A stretch of DNA of 64,000 bases from Rhodospirillaceae bacterium bin65 (GCA_002238725.1 MPMX01000009.1:36793-100792), one strand, 5' to 3'; numbered from the stretch's first letter, positions 25,561 to 35,864 are shown. Notes: generated by a model from the sequence alone, not told the origin. Translations and numbers: made by a program.

Positions 25561-26700
25561 ATGGGAAGCATGGGCAGATTCTTCGGTTTTCTGGTGGCCG
25601 GCTTGGCAGGCGTGCTGATCGTCGGCGCGGTCGCCATCTATGGGCTGGACGGCACCGGGAGGATCGAAGCCGGTCTCCAGGACGCAGCCGGCAGGAAACT
25701 CGCGGAAACCGGACCGCCCTGGGCTTCGGTTGAGGTTCGCGGACGCGACGCCATCCTCAAGGGCGAGGCGCTGTTGCCGGCGCAACGCAGACAGGCAGCG
25801 GAGAAGGCGTCCCTTGTCATCGACGCCATCCCCGGAATTCGCGAGGTGCGCGACAATACGACGGCGCGCTTCAAGTCGATGGCCGATCTCGAGAGGAGAC
25901 TGGCCGATAGCTGCAAGCAGGCGGCGTCCGAACTGCCAGGTGCCTGGCTCAAATGCGCGGTCAAGGGGCAAACGGTTACGTTGAGCGGCGCTGCCCTGAC
26001 CGAACCGGCGCGCAGGAACGGCGTCGATAAAGTGTCCGCTGCGGTCGAAAGTCTGAAAGCCCGGGAAACGATCGGCGACACGACGACAGCCCACTACCGG
26101 TCGCTCGACGGCATGCGGGCGGCGTTTGCCGGCGCGTGCAGCGCCGCCATCGCCGGATTTGCGCTCAACTGGATGCGGTGTACGGTGCTGGGCCGCAATG
26201 TCTCGCTGTCCGGCCGGGCGCCCCTTGAGGCGGAACGCGAAGCCAGGGTCGCCAAGGCCCGGGCCTTGCTACAGGCGATCAAGGGCGTTGAGGCAGTCTC
26301 GGATGAAACGACGTCGATGCCTGCCCTGGCGACACCGGCCGCGTGCCGGAAAGCGATCGAAGCGCGGAAAGGGGATCTGCCGATCCGCTTTGCCGCCGGC
26401 ACCGCGGTCATCGATCCGAAGAGCCACGCGCTGCTTGACGCGCTGACGATTGCGGCAAAGCGCTGTACCGGCGTTACCATCGAGATTCAGGGCCACACCG
26501 ACCCGTCCGGCAAGCCGGATGCCGACCGGAAGCTGAGCGAGGCCCAGGCCTCAGCAGTCGCCGCGTATATGACGGACCGCGGCGTCCCTGCGGGGCGATT
26601 GTCCGCGAGAGGTTACGGCGCCGACAAGCCGCTCACCGCCGACGATACGGATGAAGCCAGGGCGAAGAACCGGCGGATCGAATTCGCCATGTCGAAATAG
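25561..26700 (+). CDS. OmpA-family protein with N-terminal anchor and BON-like region
   Basis: 379-residue envelope protein. A membrane anchor lies at residues 5-30 (FFGFLVAGLAGVLIVGAVAI). Two or three BON-like repeats follow, each with a V-x-G-x-x-V-x-L-x-G pattern (VKGQTVTLSGAALT, VLGRNVSLSGRAPL). The last 110 residues are an OmpA peptidoglycan-binding domain (EIQGHTDPSGKPDADRKLSE and RGYGADKPLTADDTDEARAK with NRRIEF). It probably tethers the inner membrane or periplasm to the cell wall. The upstream 297 bp hold no recognised feature. The next gene, 60 bp on, is a small membrane coiled-coil protein that may be its partner. Confidence 0.88.
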   Translation: MGSMGRFFGFLVAGLAGVLIVGAVAIYGLDGTGRIEAGLQDAAGRKLAETGPPWASVEVRGRDAILKGEALLPAQRRQAAEKASLVIDAIPGIREVRDNTTARFKSMADLERRLADSCKQAASELPGAWLKCAVKGQTVTLSGAALTEPARRNGVDKVSAAVESLKARETIGDTTTAHYRSLDGMRAAFAGACSAAIAGFALNWMRCTVLGRNVSLSGRAPLEAEREARVAKARALLQAIKGVEAVSDETTSMPALATPAACRKAIEARKGDLPIRFAAGTAVIDPKSHALLDALTIAAKRCTGVTIEIQGHTDPSGKPDADRKLSEAQASAVAAYMTDRGVPAGRLSARGYGADKPLTADDTDEARAKNRRIEFAMSK

Positions 26701-26760
26701 CCGGAGAGTATCTGGTGCGCCGGCGGACCATTGAGGCCGCCGCCAACCGGGGAGAGCATC

Positions 26761-27039
26761 ATGGGTTACTTGATCGGCGAAATCTGGCTATGGCTGGTCA
26801 TCGCCTACATCATCGGCCTGGTTGCAGGCTGGCTGATCTGGGGTCTTCGCCGGACCGGCGCGCGCCGCCGCATCGAAGACCTGGAAGGGCAGATTGCCGG
26901 CGCCAGAACGCAGGCCCTGGAAAGCGAGGCCGAGAAAGCGGATCTGGCGGAGACGGCGGCCGCCGCGGAGGCCGAGATCGCCCGTCTCAACGCCCGGATC
27001 GCCGAACTGGAGAAAGGCGGCGGCGCGGCCGAAGGGTAG
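26761..27039 (+). CDS. Small membrane-anchored coiled-coil protein
   Basis: 92-residue protein with one N-terminal helix (IWLWLVIAYIIGLVAGWLIW) followed by a charged helical stretch with a heptad pattern (DLEGQIAGARTQALESEAEK, then AEAEIARLNARIAELEKG). GGGGAGA precedes the ATG by a few bases. It belongs to no family I recognise. Its place just after the OmpA-type gene and its topology suggest an envelope-structuring role (inference). Confidence 0.7.
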   Translation: MGYLIGEIWLWLVIAYIIGLVAGWLIWGLRRTGARRRIEDLEGQIAGARTQALESEAEKADLAETAAAAEAEIARLNARIAELEKGGGAAEG

Positions 27040-27087
27040 GGCGCCGGCGCGATCCGGTTCAGCAGGGCGGTCCGGTCCCGCCCTTCT

Positions 27088-27888
27088 TTATGCCGTGCCC
27101 AGGCCGTGGGCGTGGTTGAGCGGGCCGTGGCCGGCGCCGTAGCCGGGCGCCGCCTGTATGGCGCCGCGCACATAATTCCGTGCCCGTGAGACCGCCGGCT
27201 CCAGCGCCAGACCCTGCGCCAGGCCGGCCGCCACGGCAGAGGCCAGCGTGCATCCGGTGCCGTGGGTGTGCCGCGTGTCGATCTTCGCGGCCGTCCAGCG
27301 CACCGGCGGTGCGCCACCGGCCGCCAGAAAGTCGACGATTTCGCTGCCCGGAAGATGGCCGCCCTTGAGCAGGACAGCCGCCGGGCCGAGGCCGCGCAGA
27401 GCGTTCGCGGCCTCTTCCATCCTGTCGCGACCGGACACGTCGCGGCCCAGCAGGACGCCCGCTTCGGGCAGGTTCGGGGTGACGACCGTCGCCAGCGGCA
27501 GCAACGCATCGCGCAGAGTGGCGACGGCCTCTTCCTCAAGCAGAGGGGCGCCGCCCTTGGCGACCATCACCGGGTCGACCACCAGCGGCGTTTCGGGCGC
27601 GAGATCCCGGATCGCGCTGGCCACTGCCTCGATGACCGGCGTGCTGTGCAGCATGCCGGTCTTGATTGCGTCGACACCGAGATCGCCGATCACAACCTCG
27701 ATCTGCTGTCGGATAAAGCCGGGTTCGATGCCGATCACGCCGTGCACGCCCAGCGTGTTCTGGGCGGTAAGCGCGGTCACGGCCGTCATGGCGAAGCCGC
27801 CGAGCGCCGTCACCGTCTTGATGTCGGCCTGGATTCCTGCGCCGCCTCCCGAATCGGACCCGGCGACGATAAGGACCCGGCCTTTCAC
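27088..27888 (-). CDS. thiD: Hydroxymethylpyrimidine/phosphomethylpyrimidine kinase
   Basis: Thiamine-pathway kinase (266 residues) that phosphorylates HMP and HMP-phosphate with ATP. The ribokinase-fold landmarks are present: the [17 protein letters not shown]-terminus, [32 protein letters not shown] and [15 protein letters not shown] with the catalytic Asp region GTGC. The start is GTG at 27888, overlapping the glmM stop (GTGA), so the two are translationally coupled. No TPP riboswitch was noticed upstream. Confidence 0.95.
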   Translation of the reverse strand: MKGRVLIVAGSDSGGGAGIQADIKTVTALGGFAMTAVTALTAQNTLGVHGVIGIEPGFIRQQIEVVIGDLGVDAIKTGMLHSTPVIEAVASAIRDLAPETPLVVDPVMVAKGGAPLLEEEAVATLRDALLPLATVVTPNLPEAGVLLGRDVSGRDRMEEAANALRGLGPAAVLLKGGHLPGSEIVDFLAAGGAPPVRWTAAKIDTRHTHGTGCTLASAVAAGLAQGLALEPAVSRARNYVRGAIQAAPGYGAGHGPLNHAHGLGTA

Positions 27889-29243
27889 CGGGCCGCCGCT
27901 TCGATCGAGGCACAGATGGAATCGACGACCGCGGCGACGAGACTCTCGTCATCGCCTTCCGCCATCACCCGGATCACCGGTTCGGTGCCGGACTTGCGAA
28001 TGACGACGCGGCCGCTGTCGCCGAGCCGGCTTTCACCATCGGCGATTGCGTGCCGGACGGCGCCGGCCTCCAGCGGGGCAGGCCCGGCACCGGCGCGGTA
28101 GCGCACATTCTTGAGCAGCTGGGGCGCCGGCTTGAACAGATGCATGACGTCGCTCGCCGGCCGGCCGGTGCGGACCAGTTCCGCCAGCACCTGCAGCGCC
28201 GCAACCAGCCCGTCGCCGGTCGCGATGTAGTCGCTGAGAACGATATGGCCGGATTGTTCGCCGCCAATGTTAATGCCGCGCCTGCGCATATCCTCGACCA
28301 CATATCGGTCGCCGACCCTGGCGCGGACCAGTTCCAGGCCTATGCCCTGGAGGTAGCGCTCCAGGCCGAGATTCGACATCACAGTGGAAACGATGCCGCC
28401 GCCCCTCAGCCTGCCGGCGCTGCGCCAGGCCCGGGCGATCAGGGCCATGATCTGGTCGCCGTCGACGATCCGCCCGCTCTCGTCGACCATGCGGACCCGG
28501 TCGGCGTCGCCGTCCAGCGCGATCCCGACATCGGCGTTGTGGGCGACAACGGCCGTGGCAAGGGTCTCCGGCGCTGTGGCGCCGCAATCCCGGTTGATGT
28601 TGAAGCCGTCGGGCGAAACGGCGACCGGCACGACATCGGCGCCCAGCTCGAACAGCACGGTCGGGGCGGCCCTGTAAGCGGCGCCGTTGGCGCAATCGAC
28701 CGCGATCTTGAGTCCGTCCAGGCGCAAATCTGCAGGAAAGGTCGCCTTGGCGAATTCCATGTAGCGGCCGGGCGCGTCGTCGAGCCGCTGGGCGCGGCCG
28801 AGATCGCGCGGGCCGGCCAGCGCCTGTTCCGCCGTTCCGGCCTGCATCCGCCGTTCGATCTCCAGTTCGATGTCGTCGGACAGCTTGTTGCCGTCCGGAC
28901 CGAACAACTTGATGCCGTTGTCCTGAAAGGCGTTGTGCGAGGCCGAAATCATGACCCCGAGGTCGGCGCGCAGGGACGGGGTCAGCATGGCGATAGCCGG
29001 CGTCGGCAGGGGGCCGACCAGGATCACGTCCATCCCCATGGAGATGAAACCGGCGGTCAGCGCCGGCTCCAGAAGGTATCCGGAGAGCCGCGTATCCTTG
29101 CCGATCACCACCCTATGGCGGTGTGCGCCGCGGCGGAAATGGCCGCCGGCCGCCGCCGCCAGCGCCAGCGCGGTCGTCGCGGTCATCGGCTCGCGGTTGG
29201 CGACGCCGCGGATACCGTCAGTTCCGAAGAGTTTGCGGCTCAT
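27885..29243 (-). CDS. glmM: Phosphoglucosamine mutase
   Basis: Enzyme (452 residues) converting glucosamine-6-phosphate to glucosamine-1-phosphate for UDP-GlcNAc and so for peptidoglycan and LPS. The N-terminus [13 protein letters not shown], the phosphoserine loop [12 protein letters not shown], the metal loop [12 protein letters not shown], the sugar-binding GEQSGHIVL and the C-terminal [14 protein letters not shown] are all present, so it should be active. It is followed with a 4-base overlap by thiD and preceded, after 77 bp, by folP. The usual order in related genomes is ftsH-folP-glmM; ftsH is not here. Confidence 0.97.
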   Translation of the reverse strand: MSRKLFGTDGIRGVANREPMTATTALALAAAAGGHFRRGAHRHRVVIGKDTRLSGYLLEPALTAGFISMGMDVILVGPLPTPAIAMLTPSLRADLGVMISASHNAFQDNGIKLFGPDGNKLSDDIELEIERRMQAGTAEQALAGPRDLGRAQRLDDAPGRYMEFAKATFPADLRLDGLKIAVDCANGAAYRAAPTVLFELGADVVPVAVSPDGFNINRDCGATAPETLATAVVAHNADVGIALDGDADRVRMVDESGRIVDGDQIMALIARAWRSAGRLRGGGIVSTVMSNLGLERYLQGIGLELVRARVGDRYVVEDMRRRGINIGGEQSGHIVLSDYIATGDGLVAALQVLAELVRTGRPASDVMHLFKPAPQLLKNVRYRAGAGPAPLEAGAVRHAIADGESRLGDSGRVVIRKSGTEPVIRVMAEGDDESLVAAVVDSICASIEAAAR

Positions 29244-29320
29244 GCTCCGGTACTGCCTCCCGGTTCCGGCCGTTCGGGCGAATTTCTATACGATCGCCGG
29301 GCCTTCGGCCATCCCGGGGT

Positions 29321-30163
29321 TCAGTCTCCCCGGGGCCGCGGCATGGCGAATCCGGCGATGCGCAGCGCCACCCGGGTCTCGGCGATGTCGTGGATGCGCA
29401 AGATCGCCGCGCCCTTCTGCGCCGCCAGCACCGCCGCCGCCGTGGAGGCCGCAAGACGCACGCCCGCTGCCGCCGTAGGCGCCGCCAGCTTGCGCGATGC
29501 GCCGGCGCAGACCGGAAAACCGAGGCCGGCCAGCCTGTCGAGATTGTGCAGCAGCGCGAGATTGTGCCGGTGGGTCTTGCCGAATCCGAAGCCCGGATCG
29601 ACGGCGATCTGCGATTTCAACAGGCCGGCCGCCAGAAAGCGTTCCGCCTGTTCCGCCAGCGAGTCGAAGACCTCCGAGACGACATCGTCGTAGCGCGGGT
29701 CGTCGTTCATCGTCCCGGGTTCGCCTTTCATATGCATCAGGATGACCGGCGCCCCGCTGCGCCGAACCGCTTCGAAACTCTCCGGATCGTGGGTCAAGGC
29801 ACTGACATCGTTGACGATCGCCGCGCCGGATTCGAGCGCAGCGCGCATGACGGAGGCGTTGCGCGTGTCGATCGATACGCACCGGCCATCCGCAGCGAGG
29901 CGGCGCAGGGCCGGGATGATCCGTTCGAGCTCGGCCTCCGGCGCGACCGGCGTGGCGCCCGGCCGGGTCGATTCGCCGCCGATGTCGATAATGTCCGCGC
30001 CTTCCGCAGTCAATCGCGCGGCGTGGGCCAGCGCCGCATCGGGCGCGTCGAAGCGGCCGCCGTCGGAAAAACTGTCGGGCGTGAGATTGAGAACGCCCAT
30101 CAGGGCCGGTCGGCCGGCGGGCAGCAGGTCGGGCCATCGGGGGACCGGGGCGGGGGAGGGCAA
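29321..30163 (-). CDS. folP: Dihydropteroate synthase
   Basis: Folate-pathway enzyme (about 280 residues) joining p-aminobenzoate to dihydropterin pyrophosphate. Landmarks are MGVLNLTPDSFSDGG, DIIDIGGESTRPGA, IVNDVSAL, ILMHMKGEPGTM, DPGFGFGKT and GASRKL, close to the end. The C-terminal RIHDIAETRVALRIAG is typical. The start is uncertain: no ATG precedes the domain, the TTG at 30163 is the furthest in-frame choice, and the internal ATG at 30100 would cut into the first strand. It is in line with glmM and thiD and probably co-transcribed. Confidence 0.95.
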   Translation of the reverse strand: MPSPAPVPRWPDLLPAGRPALMGVLNLTPDSFSDGGRFDAPDAALAHAARLTAEGADIIDIGGESTRPGATPVAPEAELERIIPALRRLAADGRCVSIDTRNASVMRAALESGAAIVNDVSALTHDPESFEAVRRSGAPVILMHMKGEPGTMNDDPRYDDVVSEVFDSLAEQAERFLAAGLLKSQIAVDPGFGFGKTHRHNLALLHNLDRLAGLGFPVCAGASRKLAAPTAAAGVRLAASTAAAVLAAQKGAAILRIHDIAETRVALRIAGFAMPRPRGD

Positions 30164-30271
30164 AACAGCGGCTCTTCAAACGAATGAACGGGCGGGCAAG
30201 ATGTTGGCTTATGGGGCCGGGAAAGCAACAGGCCAGGACGGCTGTCGCCGCCGGTCAGCTTGCAAACGCGC

Positions 30272-31537
30272 TCAGAATCGGTCGGACCTGTAGGGCGTCA
30301 GATCGACCCTGGGATTGCGGCCGCAGGCCAGGTCGGCGATCAGCAGGCCGGTGATCGCGCCCATGGTCAGGCCGAGCTGGCCGTGGCCGAAGGCGAAGAA
30401 GGTGTTGGGATGGCGGCGCGACTGCTCGATCACCGGCAGGCTGTCCGGAATCATCGGCCGGTGTCCCATCCACGGCCGGGTCTTCGCGCCTTTCAGATCC
30501 GGCAGCATGTCCTGCGCCAGCGGCAGCAGCATTTCGGCGCGCTCGTAGTTCGGCGCGGCCTTGAGGTTCGCCAGTTCGACCATCCCGGCCAGGCGCAGGC
30601 CGCCGGACATGGGCGTCACGGCGAAATGGTTTTTGCCGTCCAACACTGGGCCGTTGATCCGCACGGTTTCGTCCAGCAGCATCAGATGATAGCCGCGCGC
30701 CGTTTCGAGCGGCACCGAAACCCCCAGTTCCTTTGCGAATTTTTTCGAGAAAACGCCGGCCGCGAGAACCAGACGCTCGACCGGGATCGTCTCCGACGCC
30801 GTGCGCAAACCGGTCGGCCCGGCGGCGCCCATCTCGATTCCCGTGACCTCCGCCGTCCGGAACACGCCGCCCAACCTGCCGAACGCTTCGGCGAGCCGCT
30901 CGGTCAGGTGCTTCGGATCGACGGTATAGAAGCAGTCCGGCAGGTGAAACCCGTGGGAGTAGTCGCGGTTCAGCGCCGGTTCCATCTGGCGCAATTCGTC
31001 GGCGGTCACGGCATCGACGCGGGCGCCGTGGCGGCGGAACAGGTCCATTTCCCAGCCAGCGGCCTCGGCGTCCTTCGCGTTGCGGTAGACGAACAGCAGG
31101 CCTTTGTACCGAAACATGTCTTCGGCGCCGGCAGCCTTGACCAGTTCGCGATACGCCTCGCCGACATGGTCCAGCAGGCGCATCTGCGCGCGGGCGTTGG
31201 CCTCGGTCTGCCGGGCCGAGGACTGCCGGAAGAAGCGCCAGAGCCACGGAATCAGCCGCGGCAGGTGGCGCCAGCGGATGACCAGCCCGCCCTTCGGATC
31301 GAGCAGCATGGCCGGGACCTGGCGCAGCAGGCCCGGCGTCGCCATCGGCATCGGCGTGCCGGTCTGGATCAGCCCGGCGTTGCCGCTCGACGTGCCGGCG
31401 CCCGGCGTGTCCCGGTCGATCAGGGTGACGCTGAAGCCCTCGCGCTGCAGCGCCAGGGCGCAACAGGTGCCGACGATGCCGGCCCCGAGAACCGTGACCG
31501 CGCCCCGGCCGGCTTGGTTCGCTTCGCTAGTCGGCAA
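30272..31537 (-). CDS. dadA: FAD-dependent D-amino-acid dehydrogenase-like oxidoreductase (DadA family)
   Basis: Flavoprotein of the DAO superfamily (421 residues) expected to deaminate D-amino acids oxidatively and pass electrons to the quinone pool. The FAD-binding GAGIVGTCCALALQREG, the GTSSGNAGLIQ segment after it, and the C-terminal FAFGHGQLGLTMGAITGLL are characteristic. The start is TTG at 31537, which overlaps the end of ridA by 11 bp; no ATG is available. RidA is its natural partner because it hydrolyses the imines such enzymes make. The substrate could also be another D- or N-substituted amino acid. Confidence 0.85.
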   Translation of the reverse strand: MPTSEANQAGRGAVTVLGAGIVGTCCALALQREGFSVTLIDRDTPGAGTSSGNAGLIQTGTPMPMATPGLLRQVPAMLLDPKGGLVIRWRHLPRLIPWLWRFFRQSSARQTEANARAQMRLLDHVGEAYRELVKAAGAEDMFRYKGLLFVYRNAKDAEAAGWEMDLFRRHGARVDAVTADELRQMEPALNRDYSHGFHLPDCFYTVDPKHLTERLAEAFGRLGGVFRTAEVTGIEMGAAGPTGLRTASETIPVERLVLAAGVFSKKFAKELGVSVPLETARGYHLMLLDETVRINGPVLDGKNHFAVTPMSGGLRLAGMVELANLKAAPNYERAEMLLPLAQDMLPDLKGAKTRPWMGHRPMIPDSLPVIEQSRRHPNTFFAFGHGQLGLTMGAITGLLIADLACGRNPRVDLTPYRSDRF

Positions 31538-31922
31538 GGGCGATGCACTCGATCTCGATATCGAAATCCAGGGGCCAGGAGGCGACGGTGACGAAGCTGC
31601 GCGCCGGCGGATCCTTCGGGAAATAGGTCTTGTAGACTTCGTTGAAACGCTTGAAATGGGCGGCGTTGACCGAAAAGACCGTCACCTTTACCACCTGCTC
31701 CATCGAGGAGCCGGCGCATTCCAGACAGTATTTCACCGCCTCCAGGCAGGCGCGCGTCTGGGTCTCCAGATCGCCCTTGACCAGGTCTCCGGTCTTTATG
31801 TCGAACGGCGGCTGGCCGGAGACGAAGACGAATCCGTTCGCCTTCACGACCGGCGACAGGGGCACATTGTTCTTGCGCAGGCCCTCGGACAGGCCGGGAA
31901 CCTCGGGAATTTCTTTCGTCAT
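31527..31922 (-). CDS. ridA: RidA/YjgF/UK114-family enamine/imine deaminase
   Basis: 131-residue RidA-family protein. Family landmarks are LSPVVKANGFVFVSGQPPFD, the C-terminal part with RSFVTVASWPLDFDIEIE and the central QTRACLEAVKYCLE. The canonical active Arg near the C-terminus appears as PARSFV. It detoxifies 2-aminoacrylate or similar imines by hydrolysis. ATG at 31922 with GGAG 6 bases upstream is chosen over a longer in-frame start. It is directly upstream of the DadA-type gene, overlapping it. Confidence 0.9.
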   Translation of the reverse strand: MTKEIPEVPGLSEGLRKNNVPLSPVVKANGFVFVSGQPPFDIKTGDLVKGDLETQTRACLEAVKYCLECAGSSMEQVVKVTVFSVNAAHFKRFNEVYKTYFPKDPPARSFVTVASWPLDFDIEIECIALAD

Positions 31923-32015
31923 GGTGCGCTCCAATTTCGGATGTTGCCGGCGCAACCCTACACAAGCCGCCGCCCGAAGGGGAGCGCCAAACCCGTCGGG
32001 CGCCGGCCGCCGCCG

Positions 32016-33227
32016 CTACGCCGTGCCGTGCACCTCGAACAGGCCGGCGGCGCCCATGCCGCCGCCGATGCACATGGTGCAGACGACGTATTTCGCGCCC
32101 CGGCGCCGGCCTTCGATCAGCGCGTGGCCGACCATGCGCGCGCCCGACATGCCATAGGGATGGCCGATCGAAATCGCGCCGCCGTTGACGTTGTAGATTG
32201 CCGGATCGATGCCCAGCCGCTCGCGGCAGTAGAGCGCCTGGACGGCGAAAGCCTCGTTGAGTTCCCACAAGTCGATGTCGTCGACGGTCAGGCCGTTGCG
32301 CTCGAGCAGCTTGGGCACGGCGAAGACCGGGCCGATGCCCATCTCGTCGGGATCGCAGCCGGCCACAGCCATGCCGCGATAGACGCCGAGCGGCTCCAGG
32401 CCGCGCTTCGAGGCTTCGGACGCTTCCATCAGCACGGCGGCCGACGCTCCGTCGGAGAGCTGCGAGGCGTTGCCCGCGGTGATGTATTTGCCTTCCGCGA
32501 TCACCTGGCCGTTCTTGAACACCGGCTGCAGCCCGGCGATCGTCTCATAGGTCGTGCCGGGCCTGTTGCCCTCGTCCTTGTCGAGCACGACGTCGCGTTC
32601 GGAGATCGCGCCGGTTTCCCTGTCCTTGAACTTCATGGTCGAGGGCAGGGGCACGATCTCGTCGTCCAGCCGGCCTGCCTGCTGCGCAGCGGCCGTGCGC
32701 GCCTGGCTCTCGACCGCGAATTCGTCCTGCCGCTGGCGCGACACGCCGTAACGCTCGGCGACGACCTCGGCGGTCTCCAGCATGGTCATGTAGAGGGCCG
32801 GCAGGCGCTCCACGATCCACGGATCGTTTGCCCGGTGCATGTTCATGCTCTCGTTCTGGACCAGCGAGATGCTTTCCAGCCCGCCGCCGACCGTAACCGT
32901 CATGCCGTCGTGGACGATTTCCTTGGCCGCCGTCGCAATCGCCATCATGCCCGAGGAGCACTGGCGGTCGACCGACATGGCGGCGACGGAATTGGGCAGG
33001 CCGGCGCGAACCGCGCTCTGGCGCGCCGTGTTGCCGCCGGTCGAGCCCTGCTGCAGGGCGGCGCCCACGATCACGTCGTCGACTTCCGCCGGATCGACGC
33101 CGGCGCGCTCGACCGCGTGGCGGATGGCGTGGCCGCCGAGTTCCTGGGCCTGGGTGTCGTTGAAGGCGCCGCGATAGGCCTTGCCGATCGGGGTGCGGGC
33201 GGTGGAAACGATAACGGCTTCGCGCAT
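32016..33227 (-). CDS. Acetyl-CoA acyltransferase (thiolase)
   Basis: Degradative or biosynthetic thiolase of 403 residues. The acylated Cys is in DRQCSSGM, the catalytic His in [16 protein letters not shown], and the second Cys in [12 protein letters not shown]; the NEAFAVQAL motif is also present. It cleaves 3-ketoacyl-CoA or condenses two acyl-CoA units in the cytoplasm. ATG at 33227 with GGGAG upstream; the longer in-frame start at 33347 is rejected. It lies alone before ridA (93 bp) and is divergent from the ABC transporter genes. Confidence 0.93.
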   Translation of the reverse strand: MREAVIVSTARTPIGKAYRGAFNDTQAQELGGHAIRHAVERAGVDPAEVDDVIVGAALQQGSTGGNTARQSAVRAGLPNSVAAMSVDRQCSSGMMAIATAAKEIVHDGMTVTVGGGLESISLVQNESMNMHRANDPWIVERLPALYMTMLETAEVVAERYGVSRQRQDEFAVESQARTAAAQQAGRLDDEIVPLPSTMKFKDRETGAISERDVVLDKDEGNRPGTTYETIAGLQPVFKNGQVIAEGKYITAGNASQLSDGASAAVLMEASEASKRGLEPLGVYRGMAVAGCDPDEMGIGPVFAVPKLLERNGLTVDDIDLWELNEAFAVQALYCRERLGIDPAIYNVNGGAISIGHPYGMSGARMVGHALIEGRRRGAKYVVCTMCIGGGMGAAGLFEVHGTA

Positions 33228-33410
33228 GGCGGGGCTCCCTGGACCTGGTGGGTACGCCGGTCGGGGACCGGCGGGCTTCAGCTTATCCCTACAGGATTCC
33301 AGCCGGCCGGGGCCATGTGATCGGATGGCGCGGCACGCCGCCCGCAAATCTCCTTCCTCGATTTACACCGCCGCATTCCCGGCTATGCTGCGCCGTCTTG
33401 GGGAGGGCGC

Positions 33411-34208
33411 ATGGCTCAGGCGGAGTCGTCCGGGACGATGATCTCGGTTCGGGGAGTGACGAAACGGTTCGGCGGGCTCACGGCGGTCGACGACTGTTCG
33501 CTGGAGGTCGCCACCGGCTCGATCACCGGCCTGATCGGCCCGAACGGCGCCGGCAAATCGACCCTGTTCAACATCATCGCCGGCGTTTTCCCGCCGACGG
33601 CCGGCGAGGTCATTCTCGATGGCGAGACCGTCACCGGGCAGAAGCCGCACCACCTGTTCGCGCGCGGCTTGGTGCGGACCTTCCAGATCGCCCACGAATA
33701 CGCCCGCCTGCCGGTAATCGAGAACCTGATGGTCGTGCCGCCGGACCAGGCCGGCGAGAGGCTGGCGACCGCGCTGTTCCGGCCCGGCCGGATCCGCGCG
33801 CAGGACGCGGAAGTGCGCCGGCGCGCGGAGGACGTGCTGGATTTCCTGCGCCTGACGCCGCTCAAATACGAACTGGCGGGCAACTTGTCCGGCGGCCAGA
33901 AAAAGTTGCTGGAGCTGGGCCGGACGATGATGACCGACGCCCGGGTGGTGTTGCTCGACGAGGTCGCCGCCGGCATCAACCGCGCGCTGCTGGCGTCGCT
34001 GGCGGGCGACATCGAGCGCCTGAACCGGGAGCGCGGCTACACCTTCTTCGTCATCGAGCACGACATGGACCTGATCGGCCGCCTGTGCGACCCGGTGATC
34101 GTCATGGCCCAGGGCACCGTGCTGACCCAGGGCAGCATGTCGGAAATCCGGGCCGACCGGCGGGTCATCGAAGCCTATCTCGGTATGACCGACGACGAAG
34201 CCGCCTGA
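33411..34208 (+). CDS. livG: Branched-chain amino acid-type ABC transporter ATPase (LivG)
   Basis: ABC ATPase of 265 residues. Walker A GPNGAGKST, the LivG-type RTFQIAHEY segment, LSGGQKKLLELGRTMM signature and Walker B VVLLDEVAAGI are visible, followed by the H-loop FVIEHDM. LivG-type proteins energise uptake of amino acids, urea or aromatic acids. Start ATG at 33411 follows GGGAGG. It is the first gene of livGFHM with a 1-bp gap to the next. Confidence 0.93.
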   Translation: MAQAESSGTMISVRGVTKRFGGLTAVDDCSLEVATGSITGLIGPNGAGKSTLFNIIAGVFPPTAGEVILDGETVTGQKPHHLFARGLVRTFQIAHEYARLPVIENLMVVPPDQAGERLATALFRPGRIRAQDAEVRRRAEDVLDFLRLTPLKYELAGNLSGGQKKLLELGRTMMTDARVVLLDEVAAGINRALLASLAGDIERLNRERGYTFFVIEHDMDLIGRLCDPVIVMAQGTVLTQGSMSEIRADRRVIEAYLGMTDDEAA

Positions 34209-34209
34209 T

Positions 34210-34944
34210 ATGCTTGAAGCAAAGGGCATGATCGGCGGCTATGGCGGCGCGGATATCCTCAAGGGCGTCGATGTCGCGGTCAATGCCGGCGAGATCGTCG
34301 CCATCATCGGGCCGAACGGCGCCGGCAAATCCACCGCCATGAAAGCGGTGTTCGGCCTGGTCCGGCTGCGCCAGGGCCAGGTGCTTTTCCGCGGAGAAGA
34401 CATCGGCAGGTGCGAGCCCGACGAGCTGGTCCGCAAGGGCATGGCCTACGTGCCGCAGGAGCGCAGCATCTTCCCCTCGCTCACCGTGCACGAGAACCTG
34501 GAAATGGGCGCCTTTATCCGGCGCGACGATTTCAGCCACGTCATCGAGCAGGTCTACACCCTGTTTCCGCCGCTCAGGGACAAGCGCCGCCAGCAGGCCG
34601 GCGAACTCTCCGGCGGCCAGCGCCAGATGGTGGCGTTCGGCCGGGCGCTGATGACCGAGCCCGCGCTGCTGCTGCTCGACGAGCCGACCGCCGGCCTGTC
34701 GCCGGTTTACATGCGCGAGATTTTCGAGCGGGTGATCGCGGTCAACGAAACCGGCGTCGGCATCCTGATGGTCGAGCAGAATGCCCGCCAGGCCCTCAGG
34801 GTCGCCCATCGCGGCTATGTACTGGCGACCGGCGAAAACATCTTTACCGATACCGGCGAAGCGCTGCTGGCGAATCCCGAGGTGGCGGAGAGCTTTCTCG
34901 GCGGACACGGCGGCCAGGCCGGTCGCAGCGGGGCCGGCGCTTGA
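34210..34944 (+). CDS. livF: Branched-chain amino acid-type ABC transporter ATPase (LivF)
   Basis: Second ATPase (244 residues). Walker A GPNGAGKST, LivF-type VPQERSIFPSLTVHENLEMG, signature LSGGQRQMVAFGRALM, Walker B LLLLDEPTAGLSP and the MVEQNA H-loop variant are visible. It pairs with LivG. Its stop overlaps the TTG start of the first permease, so the genes are coupled. Confidence 0.93.
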   Translation: MLEAKGMIGGYGGADILKGVDVAVNAGEIVAIIGPNGAGKSTAMKAVFGLVRLRQGQVLFRGEDIGRCEPDELVRKGMAYVPQERSIFPSLTVHENLEMGAFIRRDDFSHVIEQVYTLFPPLRDKRRQQAGELSGGQRQMVAFGRALMTEPALLLLDEPTAGLSPVYMREIFERVIAVNETGVGILMVEQNARQALRVAHRGYVLATGENIFTDTGEALLANPEVAESFLGGHGGQAGRSGAGA

Positions 34945-35864
34945 TCGACTTCGTCAACCAGTATCTGATTCCGGCGCTGGTCCTCGGCAGCATCTATGCC
35001 CTGGGCGCGATCGGCGTTTCGATGATCTACGCCATCCTCCGCTTCGCCCATTTCGCCCACGGCGACCTGATGGCGACCGGCGCCTATATCGGCCTGCTCG
35101 TCGTCTGGGTGCTCGATGCGACGCCGCTGGCGGAACTTTCGGTCAACGTCAGGCTGCTGATCGGCCTGCCGCTGGCGTTCGCCGGCACCGCGGCCGTCGC
35201 AATCCTGATCGACCGCCTGTTCTACAAGCCGTTCCGGCGGGCCAAATCGATGATCGTCGTGGTCATCGCCTCGTTCGGCGTGGCGCTCATGCTGCGCTCG
35301 CTGGTGCAGCTCTTCTTCGGCGTCGACGTGATCAACTACGCCGACGGCATCCAGTTCCCGCTCAAGATGTTCCAGCCTCTGCGCATCCTGGAGCGCCACA
35401 TCTACATCGTCGTCGTCGCGATCGCTCTGATGCTGGTCCTGCACTATTTCCTGACCCGCACCCGGACCGGCAAGGCCATGCGCGCAATGAGCGACGACGC
35501 AGACCTCGCCCGGGTCTCCGGCATCAATACCGAAAGGGTCGTCATCTGGACCTGGATTCTCGGCGGCGGGCTGGTTGCCGTCGCCGGGGTGTTCCTCGGC
35601 ATGGATACGCGCCTGGTGCCGACCATGGGCTGGGATATGCTTCTGGCAGTCTTCGCGGCGGCGATCCTGGGCGGCCTCGGCCAGCCCTACGGCGCGATCG
35701 CCGGCGGGCTGATCATCGGCGCGATGGAGGAACTCTCGACCTATCCCTGGATCGGCGACGGGCCATTGGTGCCGCCGGACTACAAGACGGCGGTCGCTTT
35801 CGCCGTCATGGTGCTGATGCTGATTTTCCGGCCGCAGGGCCTGTTCAGGGGAAGGGTGCTGTAG
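34941..35864 (+). CDS. livH: Branched-chain amino acid-type ABC permease (LivH)
   Basis: Permease of 307 residues with eight or nine helices. Landmarks are LGSIYALGAIGVSMIYAILR, FAHFAHGDLMATGAYIGLL, ARVSGINTERVVIWTWILGG and AILGGLGQPYGAIAGGLIIG, ending in FRPQGLFRGRVL. The start is TTG at 34941 inside the livF stop (TTGA). A 3' TAG directly abuts the livM start. Confidence 0.9.
   Translation: MIDFVNQYLIPALVLGSIYALGAIGVSMIYAILRFAHFAHGDLMATGAYIGLLVVWVLDATPLAELSVNVRLLIGLPLAFAGTAAVAILIDRLFYKPFRRAKSMIVVVIASFGVALMLRSLVQLFFGVDVINYADGIQFPLKMFQPLRILERHIYIVVVAIALMLVLHYFLTRTRTGKAMRAMSDDADLARVSGINTERVVIWTWILGGGLVAVAGVFLGMDTRLVPTMGWDMLLAVFAAAILGGLGQPYGAIAGGLIIGAMEELSTYPWIGDGPLVPPDYKTAVAFAVMVLMLIFRPQGLFRGRVL

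Noticed and set aside
27088..27888. TPP riboswitch expected before thiD
   Set aside because: thiD overlaps glmM directly and no conserved TPP-box sequence was seen.
31104..33320. Plus-strand open frame of 738 codons opposite DadA, RidA and thiolase
   Set aside because: Spans three well-supported genes on the other strand.
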